DNA of 64,000 bases from Lepas anatifera (GCA_034440635.1 JAOTON010001038.1:4478501-4542500), one strand, 5' to 3'. Numbered from the stretch's first letter, positions 48,113 through 57,955 are shown. Notes: a model not told the origin generated them from the sequence alone. Program-made: numbers and translations.

Positions 48113-48630
48113 CATGTACAGTACCGTTTATGCGGGTACTTGCAGTGGCGGATGTAGCCAGTAACTTGAAAGGGAATCAAAGCCGAAAAGCAAAAAAAAT
48201 GTCACGCGGTTAAAGATTTACCACAAACTAACTGGACAGTAGGTTGAGGGGGACAGGTAAACCCCATTAGAAAAAAATATAAATAAAACCGCACGGGGTG
48301 TAAGACTTAGTCACAAGATGCTCTTGCGTTTGCTATCAAAAGACCATTGACTAAAAAATCAATATTAAGAAAATAAGGTTCAATGTTTGCTTAGGAGTTG
48401 ATAGGTCCTGTTTGAAGTTGACGGGCCCGGTTTGTGCACAAAAACCTTTCTTATAAAATAAAAAGAAAGCAGGACAAAAAGGAGGTCGACAGCTTTCGGG
48501 AGGGCACAAACGTAATTTTGTCCTGAACTTTTTCGTTCGGGGAAAAGGCCGAATACCCACAGATCAACATTTGGTTTCAGGAGCAGATTACTTTCTTTCA
48601 ATTTACATTACTCCTGGAAGAGAATAGTTC

Positions 48631-48702
48631 GGCCCCGTGGTGTAACGGTTCGCATTCAGGACTCTGAATCATGTAATCCGAGTTCAAATCTCTGCGGGAC
48701 CG
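48631..48702 (+). pseudogene. tRNA-Gln pseudogene, subfamily P
   Basis: Unit 53. As 45131. Confidence 0.75.
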
Positions 48703-48914
48703 GACACTTTTTATAACATTGTTGAACGCAATACTCCAAGGAACCTCGTTCAAAGTCAAAATTAAAGTACGTTTTTCTTTTGCTGTAGGTATATCAAGGG
48801 CTAGTTATATACTTTTCAAAGACGTCACAATTAAATGTTGAGAGGATTAACTAAACACCTTTATATGAGAACAGGCTGTCCAGCCAGTTCTTAACACCCG
48901 TTCCCTCGAAAACT

Positions 48915-48986
48915 TAGAACTGCGGGGTATTGACCCCGTACCTCTCACATGCTAACCGAGCGCTCTATCACTTGAGCTACAGCCCC
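48915..48986 (-). pseudogene. tRNA-Ala pseudogene, subfamily P partner
   Basis: Unit 53. 72-nt form. Confidence 0.7.
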
Positions 48987-49513
48987 AATGTATAGTGACG
49001 TTTATACAGGTACTTGCAGTGGCGGATCTAGCCAGTAGCTTGAGAGGGAATCAAAGCCGAAAAGCAAAAAGAAAAAAAACGTCACGCAGTTGCATATTTT
49101 CCATCGAATAACTGGACAGTAGCTTAAAGCGACGGGTAAACCCAGTAAGGAAAAAAACAGATAAAACCCCACGGAGTGTAAGACTTGGTCTGAAGATGGT
49201 CTTGCTTTTGCTATCAAAAGATCACAGACTAAATTTGTGTTCAAAATTAAGAAAATAACATTCAATGTTTCAACAAAAGTTGACAGTTCCTGTTTGAAGT
49301 TGACGGGCCCGGTTTGAGCACGAAAACCTTTCTTATAAAATCAAAAGAAAGCAGGACAAAAAGGAGGTCGACAGCTTTGGGAAGGGCACAAGCGTAATTT
49401 TGTCCCAAACTTTTTCGTTCGGGGGAAAGGTCGAATACCCAGAGATCAACCTTTGGTTTTCAGGAGCATATTACTTTCTTTCAATTTAAATTACTCCTGG
49501 AAGATGATAGTTC

Positions 49514-49585
49514 AGCACCGTGGTGTAACGGTTAGCACTCAGGACTCTGAATCCTGCGATCTTGGTTCAAATCTCGGCGGTACCT
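49514..49585 (+). tRNA. tRNA-Gln (CUG), A4-U69 subfamily
   Basis: Unit 54. As 46015. Confidence 0.7.
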
Positions 49586-49794
49586 GTAATTTTATAAGAA
49601 TGTGGAATGCATTACTCCAAGGAACCTCGTTGAAGATTCATATGAAAGTACGTTTTTCTTTTGCTGTAGACATATCAAGGGCTAGTTATATATTTTTCGC
49701 AGATGTCACGATCAAATTTTACATAATTATCTTAACACCTTCATATGAGAACAGGCCGTCAGACTAGTTCCTCACACCTGCTACCTTAAAAAAT

Positions 49795-49867
49795 TCCAGC
49801 TGCGGTGTATCGATCCCCGTACCTCTTAAATGCTAAGCGAGCGCTCGACCACTTAAGCTACAGAACC
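49795..49867 (-). pseudogene. tRNA-Ala pseudogene, broken acceptor
   Basis: Unit 54. As 46296. Confidence 0.72.
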
Positions 49868-50390
49868 CATGCACAGTACCGTTTATGCGGGTACTTGCAG
49901 TGGCGGATCTAACGAGGTGCTTGGGAGGAAATCAAAGCCGAAAAGCAAAAAAGAAAATAAACGTCTCGTGGTTCAATATTGTGCTTCGTATAACTGGACA
50001 GTAAATTAAAGGGGCGGGTAAACCCAGTTAGGAAAAAACAGAGAAAACCTCACGGGGGGTAAGACTTAATTTGGAGATGGTTTTGCCTTTGCTATCAAAA
50101 GATAAAAGACTAAATTTGTTTTCGAATTTAAGAAAAAAATTCAATGTTTAAGCAAAAGTTGACAGATCCTGTTTGAAGTTGGCGGGCCCGGGTAGAGCAC
50201 GAAAACCTTTCTTATAAAATAAAAAAGCACGACAAAAAGTAGGTCGGCAGCTTTGAGGTGGCCACAAGCGTAGTTTTGTGCCAAAGTTTTTCGTTCCGGG
50301 GAGAGGGCAAATACCCATAGATCAATCTTTGGTTACAGGAACAGATTAATTTCTTTCAATTTACATTACTCCTGGAATATTATATAGTAT

Positions 50391-50462
50391 GGCCCCGTGG
50401 TGTAACAGCTAGGACTCAGGACTCTGAATCCTGCGATCCGAGTTCAAATCTCGGCGGGACCT
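50391..50462 (+). tRNA. tRNA-Gln (CUG), D-arm variant
   Basis: Unit 55. As 15467. Confidence 0.75.
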
Positions 50463-50672
50463 GACATTTTAGAATAATGTTAAAGGCATTACTCAAAAGA
50501 ACTTAATTTCAGGTCGAAATGAAACTACGTTTTTCTTTTGCTGTAGATATATCAAGGGCTAGTTATATACGTTTCAAAGACGTTACAATTAAATGTTTGG
50601 AAGATTAACTGAACACCTTTATATGAGAACAGGCTGTCCAGCCAGTTCCTAACACTCGTTCCGTCGAAAAAT

Positions 50673-50745
50673 TGGAGCTGCGGGGTATCGATCCCCGTAC
50701 CTCTCACATGCTAAGCGAGCGCTCTACCACTTGAGCTACAGCCCC
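50673..50745 (-). tRNA. tRNA-Ala (AGC)
   Basis: Unit 55; consensus. Confidence 0.95.
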
Positions 50746-51257
50746 CATGTACTGTATCTTTTATGCAGGTACTTGCAGTGGCGGATGTAGCCAGTAGCTT
50801 GATAAGGGAATCAAAGCCGAAAAGCAAAAAAATGTCACGCGGTTAAAGATTTTCCACCAACTAACTGGACAGTAGGTTGAGGGGGACAGGTAAACCCCAT
50901 TAGAAAAAAGATAAATAAAACCGCACGGGGTGTAAGACTTGGTCACAAGATGCTCTTGCTTTTGCTATCAAAAGACCATTGACTAAAAAACTAATATTAA
51001 GAAAATACGGTTCAATGTTTACTTAGGAGTTGATAGGTCGTGTTTGAAGTTGACGGGCCCGGTTGAAGCACGAACACATTTCTTATAAAATAAAAAGAAA
51101 GCGGGACAAAAAGGAGGTCAAGAGCTTTGGGGTTGGCAAAACCACAGTTTGTCCCTTACTTTTTCGTTCGGGGGAGAGGGAAAATACGCATAGATCAACC
51201 ACTGGTTTCAGGAGCAGACTTCTTTCAATTTGCATTGCTCCTGGACGAGTTCACGTC

Positions 51258-51329
51258 GGCCCCGTGGTGTAACGGTTAGCACTCAGGACTCTGAATCCTG
51301 CGATCCGAGTTCAAATCTCGGTGGGACCT
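51258..51329 (+). tRNA. tRNA-Gln (CUG), next to the inserted element
   Basis: Unit 56. G7-U66 as at 37273. The insertion point lies 124 bp past this gene, beyond its terminator, so the tRNA gene is not disrupted. Confidence 0.9.
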
Positions 51330-51440
51330 GACATTTTAGAAGAATGTTGAAAGCATTACTCAAAAGAACTTGATTTCAAGTCCAAATGAAACTACGTTTT
51401 TCTTTTGCTGTAGATATATCAAGGGCTATTTATATACGTT

Positions 51441-51547
51441 TAAAGGACGTTACTTATAAAAGGACGTTAAAGGACGTTTTAAAGGACGTTTTAAAGGACT
51501 TATAAAAGGACGTTTTTTACTTATAAAAGGACGTTTTAAAGGACGTT
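51441..51547. repeat. Target-derived repeats at the element's 5' junction
   Basis: The spacer motif AAAGGACGTT occurs once as normal target (51442-51451) and then six more times, plus one shortened copy, in a run joined by TTATAA or TT. The unoccupied site (for example around 37457) has the motif once. This looks like repeated copying of target DNA during 5' end joining. Confidence 0.85.
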
Positions 51548-51716
51548 ATTATATCTGGTCTTACCAATATGATAATCCTGTTAAGATCATTTTAGTGATA
51601 ATTCTGATTATAATTCTGAGTTGAAAATTACTATTTTGAAAATAATTTTCCGGGTCCAAGATGTGCTTGGAGCAAATGTGAAACTCTCCTTTGTTCTTAT
51701 CCAACGACTACCCAGC

Positions 51717-51746
51717 TTATATAAAACAACTGGATACACTTTCAGA
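51717..51746 (+). promoter_or_regulatory. Candidate Pol II TATA box and initiator
   Basis: TTATATAAAA at 51717-51726 is followed by TTCAGAAG with the A at 51744, about 24 bp downstream, the usual TATA-to-start distance. The first ATG after it is the ORF start at 51798. A start here would leave the first 290 bp of the element outside the transcript, so this could also be chance. Confidence 0.5.
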
Positions 51747-51797
51747 AGACACTTAAAGACGGAAAACTAAAGGAGTGAAGTTGAAAGTGACTTTCAA

Positions 51798-54700
51798 ATG
51801 ACAAACAACGCGCACTGCTGCAAATGCACCACTAAGCCTTGCATCTCATGCCGTTGTGTTAAAAATGGAACCCGTTGCACAACTTGCCGTTTCGGCGAAA
51901 GCTGCCCAAATACAGCAGGTATCCCAGATGAATGTTTGGAAGACATTTCAGATGAGCTCGCAGCGCTTAAGCACAGAAGTCGGGTGCTGCCCAGAATTCC
52001 TAAAGGTGCACGGCTCCCTGTGGCTGACGAGCTCTCCCAACTCATCTCCAGAGCTATCTCTGAAAGAACTAGGAAGGCCTGGCGTGAATTTTTCGGCTTT
52101 GCTTTTTCAGCGCTTAAAATCCCAGTCCAAGCAGGAGCAACGCGTAAGGTCTCCCTGGCGACTCAGGTTCGTCAGAACATGTCACAAGAAGAGAAACCGG
52201 AGAAATTTGCCCCCACGCCGAATAGACCAACTCGCAAACGGCGCCCCATTAGCGAAACTGCAGCGATGTCGCGCCGGGTGTCGTCCAAGCTGGCTGACGG
52301 CGATGTACGTGGTGCACTCCGCACGTTAACGTCGGATGATTCACATGCTCCACCATCAGCAGAAGTTATCAACAAACTACGTCTAAAGCATCCCGAGCCG
52401 CCAGCCGATCAGCGGTCCTCCCAGCCACCACACGAAAGCACGGCTCCCTTAGTCGCAACAGAAGCCGATGTTATGCGAGCTGTGAACTCGTTTCCAACAG
52501 GCTCGAGTGCTGGCTTAGATGGCATTCGGCCTGCACATCTACGCTCTCTGTTGGCTAGGAACACGTCCGAAGCGGGTGCACGCCTGTTGACCTCTCTCAC
52601 AGCGCTTATTAATCTTGCACTGAGCGGTCAGCTCCCAGATTGCGCTCTAAACGCATTCTTCGGGGCCTCTCTTATTGCTCTGCGAAAGAAGGACGGCGGC
52701 CTGCGACCTATTGCAATTGGCAGCGTTTACCGCCGAATCGCTGCTAAAGTGGCAGCAGGTAATGTTTCCTTGCGGATTGGAGATGAGCTCAGGCCTGTCC
52801 AGGTCGGGGTGGCCACGCGGAACGGTTGCGAGGCTGCTGTGCACGCCATCAGGGCTTTTGTCGGTCAAGCTGGAGTGGGGGAAGAGAAAACTATCCTGGT
52901 GAAGCTGGATGTGTCAAACGCGTTTAACTCTGTGCGACGCGATGCGATGCTAGAAGCCGCTCAGTCCCGCACTCCCACCATATACCCGCTCATATGGCAG
53001 GGATACAGCAGGGCCACCCCTCTGTTTATCGGAGGAGAGAAGATAATGTCGAGGACTGGGATTCAACAGGGTGATCCACTTGGCTCCCTGCTATTCTCTC
53101 TCACGATAGATGGCGTCATCAGGTCATCGGACACAGACATCAATGTCTGGTACCTTGATGACGGCACACTCGGAGGCCCGCTGGAGCAGGTTATTCCAAA
53201 CATCCGCCGCATGAAGGACAAACTTAGCCAACTGGGACTACAAATCAACGGCGACAAATGTGAAATTACATTACTAGGCCCCGGAGCATCCAACTGGCGG
53301 TCCTCTGCCCTTCAGAAGTCGCGTGAACTACTCCCCAACATCAGGGAAATCCAGCTCGACCATCTGGAGCTGCTTGGCGCACCCATAACCGACCATCAGC
53401 TGAAAAGTCGCCTAATGCAAGGCCGACACATGGTGGAGAAGCTAGTGTGGCGGCTTCGACAACTTGACGAGACCCATCAGGCTTTCTTTCTTCTGAAAAA
53501 CTATGTGTCAGTTCCGCGTCTGCTTTACCTCTTGCGCAGCTCACCAGCATACCTGCATCCAACTCTCCTCTCAAGAATAGACGAGTCTGTGCGTCGAGGA
53601 GTTGTTGGTATTACAAACGTTGAGCTCAGCGGGGATTCCTGGCGGCAGGCCACACTTCCTGTGGGCGTGGGTGGACTCGGCGTCAGGTCACTAACTGACA
53701 TTGCACTCCCAGCTTATCTGTCCTCAGTGAAGGCCTCATCACCGACGGTTGCTACCATTAACTCGGCGATAGCAGACATAAATGGTATGCAATCACTCGA
53801 GACAGATCTTGTGGAGACATGGAAAAGTTACACCAACGCAGCAGTTCCAGATGAACTAAAACGAAACCGGCAATATGCCTGGGACCGTGCTGGGGCTACT
53901 TCTGTGGCCAAGCACTTGCTGGAAACTGCTGAAAGCGAAGCGGATAGGGCCCGACTCCGAGCTGCCGCCCAACCGCATTCGGGAGCGTGGCTAAATGTTC
54001 TTCCATTGGCCAGCGTCGGCACGTTGCTTGACCCTGACACGCTGCGAACGGCCTTGGCGCTCAGGGTCGGCGCACCGGTCTGCGCGCCTCATCGCTGCCG
54101 ATGCGGAGCAAACATCGACGCAAAGGGGCTACATGCCCTGTCATGCCAATTCAGCGCTGGTCGCTTACCGCGACACGCAGCACTGAATAATATCATAAAG
54201 CGTGCTCTCCTCTCTGCTGGAATACCATCTGTCCTAGAGCCAGTAGGCCTCGACCGTGGAGACGGCAGGCGTCCCGATGGCCTGACGACTTTCCCCTTTG
54301 CCGACGGAAAGTGCCTCACGTGGGACGCCACTTGCGTGGACACCTACGCCGCCACCAACATCGCCACTACCGCTGCCCGCGGAGGTGCAGCGGCAGACGC
54401 CGCCGAAGGGCGCAAACGCCGGCGTTACCAGCAAATCAACAAGCGGTACCACTTCCAGCCCATCGCTGTTGAAACTTCTGGTGCGATCGGTCAAGCCAGC
54501 ATCTCGTTCTTGAGGGACCTTGGCCGGCGAATAACCAGCGAAAGTGGAGATCGGCGCGAAACCGAATATCTCCTGCAGCGAATGTCAATAGCCGTTGTGC
54601 GAGGAAATGCGACCGCAGTACGCCTGGCACCCGGTACCACCCTTACAAATGGGAAGCCGGACGGTAACGGCTCCTCCTCGGAACTCACATTTGCAGCAGT

Positions 54701-55973
54701 GAACTTGGCGCGAGATGAGCCTCCCAGGGAGACAATGGAGAAGTCTGAGAGCAAACCCCCAAGGTCTCACCCGACAGAGGGTGACATCACACCCTGCGCA
54801 ACAACTTCATCATCGGAGCCAAATCAGATAGCACCTCTATCCTCTCACTCTCCCTGTCCACTTCCAGCAAACTATGCCGTTGATCAATTGATACAGCCTG
54901 ATAGCAGAGCCAGTCAGTGTTTAATCTACAAGCCCTCAGCCCTACAGCCACCTGCTGATGCCGTTGGCCTGGAAAACCTGGGTAACACCTGTTACATGAA
55001 TGTTGTCCTCCAGGTGCTTGCACACACAGGTAGCTTTGTTCGTTACATCATCAGCGGCTTTTACCGCGAAGACTTAAACTCAGGATCGGTAACTCATGGT
55101 GACATCGCTGAGGAAGTGGCAAGTCTTCTGGAGGTGATCTGGTCGCAGAGGTTCCGGTTTGTTTCCCCTCACGCGCTTCTTGGTGCGGTGGGTGTTCACC
55201 GGAGGGAGTTTGGCGGAAACCGCATGAACGACGCGCACGAATTTCTTCTACTTTTGCTGGAGTGGCTGCATGAAGACCTAAAGGTTCCTCCTACGTCCAC
55301 GGCACCAATGATAACCCACGAGAGCTCGGAGGATCATGCAGTTGCTAACCATGCCTGGCATCAGTTTCGTGAAGAAAATTCCTCAATCATATCTAGGCTC
55401 TTCAATGGGCAACACAGGTCTGTTCTGCAGTGTACTGCTTGCGACCACAAATCTCCCACGTTCGAGAACTTCACCCTACTGTCCTTACCGCTGGCCTCAG
55501 GTCCAGGGCCGTCTTCACACAGCAGTCTTGCTCAATGTCTCCATCAATACGTCCAAGATGATCTCATTCCAGGCTGGGTATGTTCAAATTGTCAAAAGAA
55601 ACAGAACGCCTGCAAAAAGTTCGATCTCTGGCGCCTGCCATCTGTGATGATCGTGCATCTTAAGCGCTTTACCAGCAGCGGCAGCACACCACGCAAAGTG
55701 CACGCTCACGTCGCTTTTCCCCTGAGCGACCTCGACCTCAGTTGGATGGCCCTCGGGCAACCGCAGATCTCTGCCAATTCTGTGTTTGACTTGTACGCAG
55801 TGGTAGTACACCATGGCAGCGCACAGACCGGTCACTACACTGCCTTCTGCTGGAACCAGTCTAAGGATAGCTGGTACCACATGAACGATACCTGTGTTAA
55901 GCAAGTACCGGCCGAAGAAGTAAAGAGAGCTACAGCGTACATGCTTTGCTACGCCGCCAGAGATGCGGTTTAG
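51798..55973 (+). CDS. Reverse transcriptase-endonuclease-ubiquitin-specific protease fusion protein (1391 aa)
   Basis: Single uninterrupted ORF starting at the first ATG after the putative promoter. Residues about 7-40 form a cysteine-rich CXC-like motif with the core VKNGTRCTTC, probably nucleic-acid binding. The RT spans roughly 225-500: GLDGIRPAHL, catalytic Asp371 in LDVSNAF, TGIQQGDPLG, and YLDD at 452-455. A CCHC motif follows (C767, C769, H779, C783), then a restriction-like endonuclease core with RPDG (825-828) and WD (842-843), as in R2/NeSL/CRE-type elements. A Ser/Pro-rich linker covers about 960-1050. Residues 1055-1388 are a peptidase C19 (USP) domain: Cys box GLENLGNTCYMN with Cys1065, DAHEF 1145-1149, zinc-ribbon pairs C1212/C1215 and C1262/C1265, HLKRF, His box GHYTAF with His1346, and Asp1364 in MND. 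All catalytic positions of both RT and protease are present. No APE endonuclease, RNase H or separate ORF1 is seen. Predicted role: nicking and reverse transcription at the tRNA spacer; the protease could deubiquitinate host or self proteins (inference). Confidence 0.9.
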   Translation: MTNNAHCCKCTTKPCISCRCVKNGTRCTTCRFGESCPNTAGIPDECLEDISDELAALKHRSRVLPRIPKGARLPVADELSQLISRAISERTRKAWREFFGFAFSALKIPVQAGATRKVSLATQVRQNMSQEEKPEKFAPTPNRPTRKRRPISETAAMSRRVSSKLADGDVRGALRTLTSDDSHAPPSAEVINKLRLKHPEPPADQRSSQPPHESTAPLVATEADVMRAVNSFPTGSSAGLDGIRPAHLRSLLARNTSEAGARLLTSLTALINLALSGQLPDCALNAFFGASLIALRKKDGGLRPIAIGSVYRRIAAKVAAGNVSLRIGDELRPVQVGVATRNGCEAAVHAIRAFVGQAGVGEEKTILVKLDVSNAFNSVRRDAMLEAAQSRTPTIYPLIWQGYSRATPLFIGGEKIMSRTGIQQGDPLGSLLFSLTIDGVIRSSDTDINVWYLDDGTLGGPLEQVIPNIRRMKDKLSQLGLQINGDKCEITLLGPGASNWRSSALQKSRELLPNIREIQLDHLELLGAPITDHQLKSRLMQGRHMVEKLVWRLRQLDETHQAFFLLKNYVSVPRLLYLLRSSPAYLHPTLLSRIDESVRRGVVGITNVELSGDSWRQATLPVGVGGLGVRSLTDIALPAYLSSVKASSPTVATINSAIADINGMQSLETDLVETWKSYTNAAVPDELKRNRQYAWDRAGATSVAKHLLETAESEADRARLRAAAQPHSGAWLNVLPLASVGTLLDPDTLRTALALRVGAPVCAPHRCRCGANIDAKGLHALSCQFSAGRLPRHAALNNIIKRALLSAGIPSVLEPVGLDRGDGRRPDGLTTFPFADGKCLTWDATCVDTYAATNIATTAARGGAAADAAEGRKRRRYQQINKRYHFQPIAVETSGAIGQASISFLRDLGRRITSESGDRRETEYLLQRMSIAVVRGNATAVRLAPGTTLTNGKPDGNGSSSELTFAAVNLARDEPPRETMEKSESKPPRSHPTEGDITPCATTSSSEPNQIAPLSSHSPCPLPANYAVDQLIQPDSRASQCLIYKPSALQPPADAVGLENLGNTCYMNVVLQVLAHTGSFVRYIISGFYREDLNSGSVTHGDIAEEVASLLEVIWSQRFRFVSPHALLGAVGVHRREFGGNRMNDAHEFLLLLLEWLHEDLKVPPTSTAPMITHESSEDHAVANHAWHQFREENSSIISRLFNGQHRSVLQCTACDHKSPTFENFTLLSLPLASGPGPSSHSSLAQCLHQYVQDDLIPGWVCSNCQKKQNACKKFDLWRLPSVMIVHLKRFTSSGSTPRKVHAHVAFPLSDLDLSWMALGQPQISANSVFDLYAVVVHHGSAQTGHYTAFCWNQSKDSWYHMNDTCVKQVPAEEVKRATAYMLCYAARDAV

Positions 55974-56125
55974 TTGCCTCAAAAGTGATTTTCTTTCGAC
56001 TTCTCATTGGCGGAATGTGGTGGCACAGAAGTTTATATTTCACAACAATTCCTTACCTGTGTGTTATGCGTGTTTTGTATTGCTGCTAGTTGCTCAAAAA
56101 GTCAACTGTGCAATAAAAGAGCCAA
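55974..56125 (+). other. 3' UTR of the RT-USP element
   Basis: About 150 bp from the TAG stop to the junction with spacer sequence. In R2-type elements the 3' UTR is what the RT recognises; nothing in the sequence shows this directly here. The last bases GAGCCAA overlap in composition with the target's AATTAAA, so the boundary is uncertain by one to three bases. Confidence 0.7.
56112..56117 (+). promoter_or_regulatory. Polyadenylation signal AATAAA
   Basis: Lies eight bases before the 3' junction, consistent with the element ending close to the transcript's cleavage site. Confidence 0.65.
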
Positions 56126-56211
56126 AATTAAATGTTTAGAATATTAACTGAACACCTTTATATGAGAACAGGCTGTCCAGCCAGTTCTTAACACTCGTTC
56201 CCTCGAAAAAT

Positions 56212-56284
56212 TGGAGCTGCGGGGTATCGATCCCCGTACCTCTCACATGCTAAGCGAGCGCTCTACCACTTGAGCTACAGCCCC
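56212..56284 (-). tRNA. tRNA-Ala (AGC)
   Basis: Partner of the Gln gene at 51258, now 4.9 kb away because of the insertion; consensus sequence and terminator intact. Confidence 0.95.
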
Positions 56285-56800
56285 CATGTACAGTACCGTT
56301 TATGTGGGTACTTGCAGTGGCGGATGTAGCCAGTAACTTGAAAGGGAATCAAAGCCGAAAAGCAAAAAAAAAATGTCACGCGGTTAAAGATTTTCCACAA
56401 ACTAACTGGACAGTAGGTTGAGGGGGACAGGTAAACCCCATTAGAAAAAATATAAATAAAACTGCACGGGGTGTAAGACTTGGTCACAAGATGCTCTTGC
56501 GTTTGCTATCAAAAGACCATTGACTAAAAAATCAATATTAAAAAAATAAGGTTCAATGTTTACACAGGTGGTGACAGGTCCTATTGAAGTTGACGGGCTC
56601 GGTTGAAGCACGGACACCTTTCTTATAAAATAAGAAGAAAGTGGGACAAAAAGGAGGTCATCAGCTTTGGGCGGGCAAAACCATAGTTTGTTCCGAACTT
56701 GTTCGTTCGGGGGAGAGGGCAAATACCCATAGATCAACCACTGGTTTCAGGAGCAGACTTCTTTCTTTCAATCTGCATTGCTCCTGGAACAGTTTACGTC

Positions 56801-56872
56801 GGCCTCGTAGTGTAACGGTTAGCACTCAGGACTCTGAATCCTGCGATCCGAGTTCAAATCTCGGCGGGACCT
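56801..56872 (+). tRNA. tRNA-Gln (CUG)
   Basis: Unit 57. U5 and A9 as at 38143. Confidence 0.85.
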
Positions 56873-57082
56873 GACATTTTAGAAGAATGTTGAAGGCATT
56901 ACTCAAAAGAACTTGATTTCAAGTCCAAATGAAACTACGTTTTTCTTTTCCTGTAGATATATCAAGGGCTAGTTATATATGTTTCAAAGACGTCACAAGT
57001 AAATGTTGAGAAAATTAACTGAACACCTTTATATGAGAACAGGTTGTCCAGCCAGTTCCTAACACTCGTTCCCTCGAAAAAT

Positions 57083-57155
57083 TGGAGCTGCGGGGTATCG
57101 ATCCCCGTACCTCTCACATGCTAAGCGAGCACTCTACCACTTGAGCTACAGCCCC
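57083..57155 (-). tRNA. tRNA-Ala (AGC)
   Basis: Unit 57. One change (plus strand GAGCACTC), shared with 34056. Confidence 0.88.
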
Positions 57156-57671
57156 CATGTACAGTACCGTTTATGCGGGTACTTGCAGTGGCGGATGTAG
57201 CCAGTAACTTGAAAGGGAATCAAAGCCGAAAAGCAAAAAAATGTCACGCGGTTAAAGATTTTCCACAAACTAACTGGACAGTAGGTTGAGGGGGACAGGT
57301 AAACCCCATTAGAAAAAATATAAATAAAACCGCACGGGGTGTAAGACTTAGTCACAAGATGCTCTTGCGTTTGCTATCAAAAGACCATTGACTAAAAAAT
57401 CAATATTAAGAAAATAAGGTTCAATGTTTGCTTAGGAGTTGATAGGTCCTGTTTGAAGTTGACGGGCCCGGTTTGTGCACAAAAACCTTTCTTATAAAAT
57501 AAAAAGAAAGCAGGACAAAAAGGAGGTCGACAGCTTTCGGGAGGGCACAAGCGTAATTTTGTCCTGAACTTTTTCGTTCGGGGAAAAGGCCGATAACCCA
57601 CAGATCAACATTTGGTTTCAGGAGCAGATTACTTTCTTTCAATTTACATTACTCCTGGAAGAGAATAGTTC

Positions 57672-57743
57672 GGCCCCGTGGTGTAACGGTTCGCATTCAG
57701 GACTCTGAATCATGTAATCCGAGTTCAAATCTCTGCGGGACCT
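57672..57743 (+). pseudogene. tRNA-Gln pseudogene, subfamily P
   Basis: Unit 58. Same type as 34645. Confidence 0.75.
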
Positions 57744-57955
57744 GACACTTTTTATAACAATGTTGAACGCAATACTCCAAGGAACCTCGTTCAAAGTCAA
57801 AATTAAAGTACGTTTTTCTTTTGCTGTAGGTATATCAAGGGCTAGTTATATACTTTTCAAAGACGTCACAATTAAATGTTGAGAGGATTAACTAAACACC
57901 TTTATATGAGAACAGGCTGTCCAGCCAGTTCTTAACACCCGTTCCCTCGAAAACT

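Larger units (their letters stand above)
44258..51257. repeat. Higher-order repeat: two copies of a 3.5-kb four-unit block
   Basis: Genes at 44258, 45131, 46015 and 46892 recur at 47758, 48631, 49514 and 50391, offsets 3499-3500 bp, with the same subfamily order (consensus, P pseudogene, A4, D-arm variant). The two blocks differ at few places, for example an Ala anticodon-stem base and spacer changes near the end, so the duplication is recent. Confidence 0.88.
2262..51453. repeat. tRNA-Gln / tRNA-Ala tandem array, main block
   Basis: Units of about 865-880 bp repeat head to tail. The order in every unit is: a Gln tRNA gene (plus), about 195 bp containing the conserved block around GGGCTAGTTATATA, an Ala tRNA gene (minus), and a spacer of about 525 bp rich in short inverted repeats. 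Gln and Ala genes therefore converge within a unit and diverge across the spacer. The block holds 56 Gln-type genes and 55 Ala-type genes, the 56th Ala partner lying beyond the element at 51454. The first two units are the most decayed, as expected at the edge of an array kept uniform by unequal exchange. Units fall into subfamilies that recur in order. Organisation resembles tandem rRNA or 5S arrays, or the tRNA arrays of Entamoeba, rather than dispersed tRNA genes. Confidence 0.97.
51454..56125 (+). mobile_element. RLE-type non-LTR-like element with USP domain, inserted in a tRNA spacer
   Basis: About 4.67 kb separating ...GGACGTTAC from AATTAAATG..., sequences that are contiguous in unoccupied units such as the one near 37460 and 41850. 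No target duplication or deletion is apparent. Contents in order: target-derived repeats, an AT-rich leader with a TATA box, a single long ORF, a 3' UTR of about 150 bp, and an AATAAA eight bases before the end. There are no LTRs, no terminal inverted repeats and no long poly(A) tail. Together with the RT and the endonuclease type this fits an R2/NeSL-like target-primed retrotransposon without ORF1. The coding region is much richer in GC than the surrounding array. The ORF is intact, so the copy may be young. Clade assignment is open. Confidence 0.85.

Noticed and set aside
52172..55647. Numerous 60-150-codon ORFs on both strands within the RT-USP gene
   Set aside because: Shadows of the GC-rich 1391-codon frame, without motifs of their own.
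51454..56125. LTR retrotransposon or DNA transposon
   Set aside because: No LTRs, protease-integrase region, transposase or terminal inverted repeats; the endonuclease is of the restriction-like kind following the RT.
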